The translations under genes and the position numbers were made by a program. Shown piece after piece: positions 58,029 through 64,000 of a stretch of DNA of 64,000 nt (the first letter of the stretch is position 1; each line of letters begins with the position of its first letter). The DNA is taken from positions 2,046,001-2,110,000 of the forward strand of contig NZ_CP025979.1 of assembly GCF_002900365.1 (NCBI RefSeq), written 5' to 3'. The notes below the pieces were generated by a model. It saw nothing but the letters and a program-made list of their open reading frames with translations, was not told the DNA's origin and did no database searches. This stretch comes from Escherichia marmotae. Lineage in GTDB: Bacteria > Pseudomonadota > Gammaproteobacteria > Enterobacterales > Enterobacteriaceae.

Positions 58029-59312
58029 TTACCGTTTGTAGTCAATGGCTTCCGGCTGATCCAGATATACAGTGGTTTGTGCCGGTTGTGTACTGGCAAT
58101 CACCTTACCGCCACGTACCGAATAACGTACCGGAACCTGACGACGCAGCGCGTCAAACCCATTTTCTGCAGGCAGGATAATCAGGTTGGCGCTGTTTCCA
58201 GCGGAAACACCATAATCCTGTAAATTGAGCGTTCTGGCACTATGATGGGTGATTAAATTCAGACCATCGTTAATCTGCCCGTAGCCCATCAACTGGCAAA
58301 CATGCAGCCCCATATGCAGCACTTGCAGCATATTCGCCGTTCCCAGCGGATACCACGGTTCGAAGACATCATCGTGACCAAAGCAGACGTTAATGCCGGA
58401 CTCCAGCATCTCTTTGACGCGCGTAATGCCGCGACGTTTTGGATAAGTATCAAAACGTCCTTGCAGATGAATATTGACCAGCGGATTGGCAACAAAGTTA
58501 ATGCCGGACATTTTCAGCAAGCGGAACAAACGCGAAGTATACGCCCCGTTATAAGAGTGCATTGCGGTGGTGTGGCTGGCGGTGACGCGCGCGCCCATTC
58601 CTTCACGGTGCGCCAGCGCGGCAACAGTTTCGACAAAACGCGACTGCTCATCGTCTATCTCATCGCAGTGAACATCGATCAGGCGGTCGTATTTTTGCGC
58701 CAGCGCGAAGGTTTTATGCAGCGACTCCACGCCGTATTCGCGGGTAAATTCAAAATGCGGAATCGCCCCCACTACGTCAGCTCCCAGGCGTAGCGCCTCT
58801 TCCAGCAACTCTTCACCGTTGGGATACGACAAAATCCCTTCCTGCGGGAAGGCGACGATTTGCAGGTCAATCCACGGCGCGACTTCCTGCTTCACTTCCA
58901 GCATCGCTTTCAGTGCAGTCAGGGTTGCGTCGGAGACATCTACATGGGTACGCACATGTTGAATGCCGTTGGCAATCTGCCATTTCAGCGTTTGCCAGGC
59001 GCGTTGCTTAACGTCGTCATGGGTTAATAACGCTTTGCGCTCGGCCCAGCGTTCAATGCCTTCAAACAGCGTGCCGGACTGATTCCAGTTCGGTTGCCCG
59101 GCAGTTTGCGTGGTGTCCAGGTGAATATGCGGTTCCACAAACGGCGGTAAAACTAAACCTTTCTCAGCATCCAGACTGTTTTCAGTCACGGGCATGACGC
59201 CGGATTGCGCATCAATGGCGCTGATTTTTCCGTCCTGCAGATGAATCTGCCACAGCCCCTCTTTGCCGGGTAACCGGGCGTTAATAATTGTCTGTAAAGC
59301 GTTATTCGACAC
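58029..59312 (-). CDS. codA: Cytosine deaminase CodA
   Basis: Converts cytosine to uracil and ammonia (and 5-fluorocytosine to 5-fluorouracil), cytoplasmic. 427 residues of the amidohydrolase fold with the metal histidines in EPHIHLDTT, the DVHCDEIDDEQ segment (His and general-acid Glu), SHTTAMH and the aspartate in FGHDDVFE. GTG start at 59312, overlapping the end of codB by 11 bases, so translation is coupled in an intact operon. Intact, but its permease gene is broken. Confidence 0.96.
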   Translation of the reverse strand: MSNNALQTIINARLPGKEGLWQIHLQDGKISAIDAQSGVMPVTENSLDAEKGLVLPPFVEPHIHLDTTQTAGQPNWNQSGTLFEGIERWAERKALLTHDDVKQRAWQTLKWQIANGIQHVRTHVDVSDATLTALKAMLEVKQEVAPWIDLQIVAFPQEGILSYPNGEELLEEALRLGADVVGAIPHFEFTREYGVESLHKTFALAQKYDRLIDVHCDEIDDEQSRFVETVAALAHREGMGARVTASHTTAMHSYNGAYTSRLFRLLKMSGINFVANPLVNIHLQGRFDTYPKRRGITRVKEMLESGINVCFGHDDVFEPWYPLGTANMLQVLHMGLHVCQLMGYGQINDGLNLITHHSARTLNLQDYGVSAGNSANLIILPAENGFDALRRQVPVRYSVRGGKVIASTQPAQTTVYLDQPEAIDYKR

Positions 59313-60565
59313 TGTTAGCCTCCACATGCGTCATTGCTGCTGTCGTTCTGCGATTCAAAATCGGGTTAAGGATCAGATAGCTCAGCGCGCCACCTAATAC
59401 AGCGTTGACCGGAACAATCCCCGGTAACCAGTGGCCTGCGGCAATCCCCAGCGCGACAGCCAGAATCGCCACCCAATTGACACTCATCATACGCGTGGTC
59501 GCAAAGTGCTCATAGCGGCGACGGTTCATCAGATAGTCCGCGATGATTACGCCGCCAACGGGAGGGATAGCTGCCGAAAGAAAGGTCAGCCAGCCGACAA
59601 AATTGTTGTACAGCCATAATGCGCAGACCGTACCGATAATACCGTTGATGACCGAAAGGGTTTTGCTCGACATACCGGTAATGTTGGCGAAACCTAAACC
59701 CGACGCATAGAGCGCGTTATCGTTGGTGGTCCAGATATTCAACCCCAGCACCACAATCGCAGGCAGCAGCAGGCCCTGAGCAATCATCACATCAGAGATA
59801 TCTGCCATGCCCAATGCCGCAGCACCTGCCGCACCGAAAATAAACATCAACGAGTTGCCGAGGAAAAAGGCCACCATCGCCACCAGCACCGCCAGTTTGG
59901 CATTGCGACCAAAACGGACAAAGTCGGCAGTGAGCGTACCTGCACTGATAAATGAACCGACAACCAGCGCCAGCGCGACATTGAAATCTAGCGGTTGTGC
60001 GGGAACGACCGCTTTTAATGCCTCCAGACCGCCCATGCCGTTAACGGCCAGCCACACGGAATAACCGCCAAGACAGGCGATCGCCGGAACCGCAATTACA
60101 GAAAGAACTGTCAGCGCCGAAATGCCAAAGAACACGGTGGCGGTCATCAGTAAACCAGAGACGGCGATGAGCAGATTAATATCCAATCCCGTCGCCTTGC
60201 CCACCGGAATGGCAAACATCGCCACGCCAACACCAAACCAACCAACCAACCTGGGTGCCGCCCAGCAGCAGTGAAGGTAGCCATGAACCTTTAACACCAA
60301 AAGAGAAGCGAGCAAGAAGATGGGTCGTCAGGCCAGTTTTTGCGCCAATGTAGCCAAGAAATGAAGTGTAAATACCGAGGAGAAGATTACCGATGAGGAC
60401 TGCGAGGAAGAAATCATGATAGCTAAGACCGGTTCCGAGAGTGCCGCCGGTCCACATACTGGCGGAAAAGAAGGTTAATCCCAGCATGACGAACGTCAAT
60501 GCCAATACCCCTTTCCGCGCCGACTGCGGGACTGGCCCCTGGCTAAAGTTGTTATCTTGCGACAC
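59302..60565 (-). pseudogene. codB: codB (cytosine permease) broken by a 4-bp repeat gain
   Basis: Normally a 419-residue NCS1-family permease. From the GTG at 60565 the sequence matches to GGTQVGW, then shifts at 60236-60251, where the coding strand has four tandem GGTT units. Three units would give QVGWFGVGVAMFAIPVG and restore the frame to the stop at 59302. As written the protein ends ...CHSGGQGDGIGY after about 130 residues, with only three to four helices. A downstream fragment could start internally but would lack the N-terminal helices. Loss of cytosine uptake is expected. Confidence 0.88.
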
Positions 60566-60715
60566 GAAATTCCTCCGTTTGCTGTTTGAAACCCAAAAAA
60601 TCCGCCGCATTCTATTCATCTGAAAATAAAAAGCAATCGTTTCCGTGGTGGAATATATTTTTTATATGGATGAGTGCGAAAAAGTGGATAAAAAATTATC
60701 TCTGGAAAAACAGTG

Positions 60716-60890
60716 GGTAGACTTGATAAGACGCGCCAGCATCGCATCAGGCATCAAAGCACGGTTGTCGGATGCGGCGCGAGCACCTTATCCGACCTAC
60801 GGTTCAGACCTGCAGGCCTGATAAGACGCGCCAGCGTCGCATCAGGCATCACAGCACAGTTGTCGGATGCGGCGCGCGACGCGTCCGACA
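60716..60890. repeat. BIME cluster between codB and prpE
   Basis: At least four REP units: CTTGATAAGACGCGCCAGCATCGCATCAGG, then TTGTCGGATGCGGCGCGAG with CTTATCCGAC, then CTGATAAGACGCGCCAGCGTCGCATCAGG, then TTGTCGGATGCGGCGC. Two ~85-base blocks repeat nearly exactly, as in a BIME-2. The remainder of the 330-base gap (60566-60715) is AT-rich and holds the codB promoter; no PurR or Nac box was resolved by eye. Confidence 0.88.
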
Positions 60891-60895
60891 ATACC

Positions 60896-62782
60896 TTACT
60901 CTTCCATCGCCTGGCGGATCTGATCCAACGACGCGGGATCATCAATGGTCGTCAGATCCCCCGGATCACGTCCTTCGCAAATAGCCTGGATCGTGCGGCG
61001 CAACATTTTTCCGGATCGCGTTTTCGGCAACTGCGAGACAAACCAAACGTGCGCCGGGCGGCCAAAGTTGCCAATCTGGCTGTCCACCAGCGCCATAATT
61101 GCCTTTTCTTCGGAGTGTGCCACCTCGCGGTCTTCCAGACTGTCGCTCTCTTTCGGAATAACAAACGCCACCGCCACCTGCCCTTTCAACGCATCTTTCA
61201 CCCCTACCACCGCCACTTCGGCAACGCCAGGATGACTGGAGATACTCTCTTCAATCTCGCGCGTGCCCAGCCGATGCCCGGCAACGTTAATCACATCATC
61301 AGTGCGCCCGAGAATAAAGTGATAGCCGTCAGCATCGCGGATACCCCAGTCAAAGGTGGCATATACCGGACGGGAAAACAGCGACCAGTATGTCTTCACA
61401 AAGCGGTCGTCGTCACCCCAGATAGTCTGAATACAGCCCGGCGGCAGCGGCCCTTCCACCACCAGCATCCCTTTCTCATTCACGCCGCACGGTTCGCCAG
61501 TAGCTTCGTTGAGCAACTGCACATTGTAGCCATACATCGGCACGCCGGGGCTTCCCAGACGCGTCGGCCTGTCGTCCAGACCACGAGCAATCGCCATAAT
61601 CGGCCAGCCGGATTCGGTCTGCCAGTAGTTGTCGATGACCGGCACATCCAGCGTATTGCTCACCCAACTGGCGGTCGGTTCATCCAGCGGTTCTCCTGCC
61701 AGATAGAGCACTTCCAGCGACGAGAGATCGTGTTTACGAATTTCAGCAGTAGGAAATTTTTTCAGCACGCGAATAGCGGTCGGCGCTGAGAACATTCGGC
61801 TCACCTGATATTTCTCGACAATTTTCCACCACACGCCACAGTCCGGCCAGGTCGGCAACCCTTCGTAAACAATGGTCGCCATCCCCGCCAGCAGCGGTGC
61901 GTAGACAATATAAGAATGCCCCACCACCCAGCCGATATCCGACGCGCAAAAGAACACACCGCCCGCTTTGCCACCAAAAATGGTTTCCATTGAGGTTGCC
62001 AGCGCCACCGCATAACCGCCGACGTCACGCTGCACGCCTTTAGGTTTTCCGGTCGTGCCGGAGGTGTAGAGAATGCAGGAAGTTTCGTTAGATTCCAGCC
62101 AGGCGACCGGCACCCGCGCGCCGATGTGCTGATGACGCAACGAAGCGAAATCAACATCCCGCCCGCTGACGCGCGCCATTTTCGCCAGCCCGCGATCCAC
62201 CAGCAAAACGTGGCGCGGTTGGTGCTGCGCCTGCTTTATCGCATCATCGAGCAATTTTTTATAGGGAATGATTTTGCCGCCACGCGCCCCGGCATCTGCC
62301 GAGACAATCAGCACCGGTTTGGCGTCGTCGATTCGCGCCGCCACGCTGTGCGAAGCAAATCCACCAAATACCACCGAGTGAATAGCACCAATCCGCGCGC
62401 AGGCCAGCAGGGTAATGTGCGCTTCGGCAATCATCGGCATATACACCAGCACCCGATCGCCGCGCTGCACGCCCAATGAGCGCAACATTGACGCCACCGC
62501 GTTCACTTCGTCATATAACTGGCGAAAGGTAAACGTGCGCTCTTCTTCTGTTTCCGAAGAGACGGCAATCAGCGCCAGCGCCTCTGGCTGTTTCTCCAGC
62601 CAGCGGTCGACGGCGTTGTGGCACAAATTGGTTCGGCCTTCACAAAACCAACGGGCAAACGGCGGATTGCTGTGATCGAGCGTTTGCGTAAAGGGCGTCT
62701 GCCAGTCGATACGCAGGGCCTGCTCGGCCCAGAACTGCTCCGGTTCGTTAATCGAACGCTGATAAAATTCGCTAAAAGACAT
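60896..62782 (-). CDS. prpE: Propionate--CoA ligase PrpE
   Basis: Activates propionate to propionyl-CoA through an adenylate, the first step of the 2-methylcitrate cycle. 628 residues of the acetyl-CoA-synthetase type: P-loop YTSGTTGKPKGVQRD, adenylate motif DNYWQTESGWPIMA, hinge and A8 region RTDDVINVAGHRLGTREIEE, and the catalytic Lys in KTRSGKMLRR. It lies 39 bases after prpD on the same strand, the end of prpBCDE. Complete. Confidence 0.96.
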   Translation of the reverse strand: MSFSEFYQRSINEPEQFWAEQALRIDWQTPFTQTLDHSNPPFARWFCEGRTNLCHNAVDRWLEKQPEALALIAVSSETEEERTFTFRQLYDEVNAVASMLRSLGVQRGDRVLVYMPMIAEAHITLLACARIGAIHSVVFGGFASHSVAARIDDAKPVLIVSADAGARGGKIIPYKKLLDDAIKQAQHQPRHVLLVDRGLAKMARVSGRDVDFASLRHQHIGARVPVAWLESNETSCILYTSGTTGKPKGVQRDVGGYAVALATSMETIFGGKAGGVFFCASDIGWVVGHSYIVYAPLLAGMATIVYEGLPTWPDCGVWWKIVEKYQVSRMFSAPTAIRVLKKFPTAEIRKHDLSSLEVLYLAGEPLDEPTASWVSNTLDVPVIDNYWQTESGWPIMAIARGLDDRPTRLGSPGVPMYGYNVQLLNEATGEPCGVNEKGMLVVEGPLPPGCIQTIWGDDDRFVKTYWSLFSRPVYATFDWGIRDADGYHFILGRTDDVINVAGHRLGTREIEESISSHPGVAEVAVVGVKDALKGQVAVAFVIPKESDSLEDREVAHSEEKAIMALVDSQIGNFGRPAHVWFVSQLPKTRSGKMLRRTIQAICEGRDPGDLTTIDDPASLDQIRQAMEE

Positions 62783-62821
62783 AATGCTCTCCTGTTGAAC
62801 TTACGCCTTACCGCCGTTTGC

Positions 62822-64000
62822 TTAAATCACGTACAGGTCGAGATACTCATTGACCGGCATCTGCTCGAGGCGAGTTCTGTCGAGAGAAACCGCCAGAATG
62901 TGCTGCTGCTGGCGAGTCGGAAACTGGCGCGCAAGGTTGATTTTGAATTTATCGACCAGCTTCGGAATGCCATCCTGACGGCGGCGGGCATGACCAATTG
63001 GGTACTCCACCACCACTTCTTCAAAGCGCGTACCATCGGTGAACTCAAGGGTAATGGCGTTGGCAATAGCGCGTTTTTCCGGGTCGTGGTAGTCGGCAGT
63101 AAACGCCGGATCTTCAAAGCAAGTGATCTTCTCGCGCAGGGCGTCGATGCGTTTATCTTGCGCAACCTTGTCTTCGTAATCTGCCGCCGTTAAGCACCCA
63201 AACAGCAGCGGGATCGCCACCATGTACTGAATGCAGTGGTCGCGGTCAGCCGGGTTATTGAGCGGCCCTTTTTTGTCGATGATGCGAATACAGGCTTCGT
63301 GGGTGCGGATGGTCACTTTTTCGATATCCGCCGCTGTTTTACCTGCAGCCTGCATCTGTTCATAGAGCGTCATCGCCGCTTCAACTGCCGTCTGGGAGTG
63401 GAACTCCGCCGGGAAGGAGATTTTGAACAGCACATTTTCCATAACGTAGGAACCGTACGGACGCTGGAAGCGGAACGACTCACCTTTGAAGGAGACGTCG
63501 TAGAAGCCCCACACCGGCGCAGTCAGGGCTGACGGATAACCCATTTCGCCGGTTTTCGCCATCAGCGCCAAACGTACCGCGCGGGATGTGGCATCGCCCG
63601 CCGCCCAGGATTTACGCGTGCCGGTGTTCGGCGCATGACGATAGGTACGCAGCGACTGACCGTCCACCCACGCCAGCGAAACAGCGTTGAGAATTTCCTC
63701 GCGGGTCAGGCCGAGCATTTCGGCCACCACGGCGGTGGAAGCCACTTTCACTAACAAAACGTGGTCGAGGCCGACGCGATTAAAGGAGTTTTCCAGCGCG
63801 ATGCAGCCCTGAATTTCGTGGGCTTTGATCATTGCGGTCAGCACGTGCTTCATGGTCAATGGCGCTTTGCCGCTGGCGACCGCGTTGCGGGATAACCAGT
63901 CCGCCGTGGCGAGAATACCGCCGAGGTTGTCGGAAGGATGGCCCCACTCCGCTGCCAGCCAGGTATCGTTGAAATCGAGCCAGCGGATCATCGCACCGAT
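62822..64000 (-). CDS. prpD: 2-methylcitrate dehydratase PrpD (5' end outside the window)
   Basis: Dehydrates 2-methylcitrate to 2-methyl-cis-aconitate. 392 codons are visible, from IGAMIRWLDFNDTWLAAEWG to the stop after NEYLDLYVI; the family has about 483 residues, so roughly 90 N-terminal residues lie beyond the window. The MmgE/PrpD fold is seen with DGQSLRTYRHAPNTGTRKSWAAGDATSRAV and SYVMENVLFKISFPAEFHSQTAVEAAM. No break in the visible part. Upstream of prpE. Confidence 0.95.
   Translation of the reverse strand: MGAMIRWLDFNDTWLAAEWGHPSDNLGGILATADWLSRNAVASGKAPLTMKHVLTAMIKAHEIQGCIALENSFNRVGLDHVLLVKVASTAVVAEMLGLTREEILNAVSLAWVDGQSLRTYRHAPNTGTRKSWAAGDATSRAVRLALMAKTGEMGYPSALTAPVWGFYDVSFKGESFRFQRPYGSYVMENVLFKISFPAEFHSQTAVEAAMTLYEQMQAAGKTAADIEKVTIRTHEACIRIIDKKGPLNNPADRDHCIQYMVAIPLLFGCLTAADYEDKVAQDKRIDALREKITCFEDPAFTADYHDPEKRAIANAITLEFTDGTRFEEVVVEYPIGHARRRQDGIPKLVDKFKINLARQFPTRQQQHILAVSLDRTRLEQMPVNEYLDLYVI

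Noticed and set aside
59302..60315. A shorter but intact CodB-like transporter from 60315
   Set aside because: The first residues come from the wrong frame; the N-terminal helices are encoded upstream, so this is the back part of a frameshifted codB.
60713..61789. 358-codon plus-strand ORF covering the BIME and prpE
   Set aside because: It begins in REP sequence and runs antisense to the well-matched prpE; the product is unlike any known protein.

Overview
The window is a chromosomal segment of Escherichia coli or of the Shigella/enteroinvasive lineages inside that species. The gene order from phoR to prpD is the K-12 backbone, read in the opposite direction from the usual K-12 map, and the encoded proteins match K-12 versions as I remember them with scattered substitutions. 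It is not K-12 itself: the cyn operon and frmB are absent at their K-12 positions, two genes lie between mhpR and lacI, the IS elements are in other places, and yaiX is intact.

Layout. 0.1-2.4 kb: phosphate sensor pair phoR/phoB with a Pho box. 2.4-10.2 kb: sbcDC (DNA-end nuclease), araJ, mak and rdgC. 10.5-15.3 kb: ppnP, aroM, yaiA, aroL (TyrR/TrpR-type control), yaiI, proC and dgcC. 15.4-17.7 kb: PhoB-regulated psiF/phoA and iraP. 18-24.7 kb: envelope genes ddlA, yaiZ, yaiY, yaiW, sbmA, ampH and the regulator yaiV. 24.7-28.6 kb: a large autotransporter adhesin gene cut by an IS256-family element. 29.1-33.6 kb: hemB and the taurine operon tauABCD. 34.1-38.6 kb: yaiS-yaiP-yaiX-yaiO, a poorly studied set that looks like a surface-glycan pathway (deacetylase, glycosyltransferase, acyltransferase, outer-membrane barrel); its first gene is split by an IS3-family element. 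38.7-41 kb: frmRA and yaiL. 41-49.8 kb: the complete mhpABCDFET operon and mhpR for 3-phenylpropionate catabolism. 49.9-51.7 kb: a metallo-hydrolase gene and a GlxA-type regulator gene. 51.7-57.9 kb: lacI and lacZYA. 58-60.6 kb: codBA. 60.9-64 kb: prpE and part of prpD.

The main pattern is gene decay. Eight loci are broken in 64 kb: psiF (amber codon 43), the autotransporter (IS plus frame mismatch), tauC (one base lost, leaving a G8 run), yaiS (IS), the GlxA-type regulator (frameshift at an A7 run), lacZ (7-bp deletion between AATGG repeats) and codB (GGTT repeat grown from three to four copies), plus the loss of frmB. If the sequence is correct, the strain should be beta-galactosidase negative, impaired in taurine import and cytosine uptake, and possibly still able to import lactose. 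Decay with loss of lactose use is typical of host-adapted E. coli such as EIEC, but that assignment is inference.

The best candidates for undescribed biology are the yaiS-P-X-O glycan set and the mhpR-lacI module. The 3' end of the GlxA-type gene contains the lacI promoter, which suggests that the K-12 lacI promoter is a remnant of a deleted gene. All comparisons with K-12 are from memory, not from a database search.
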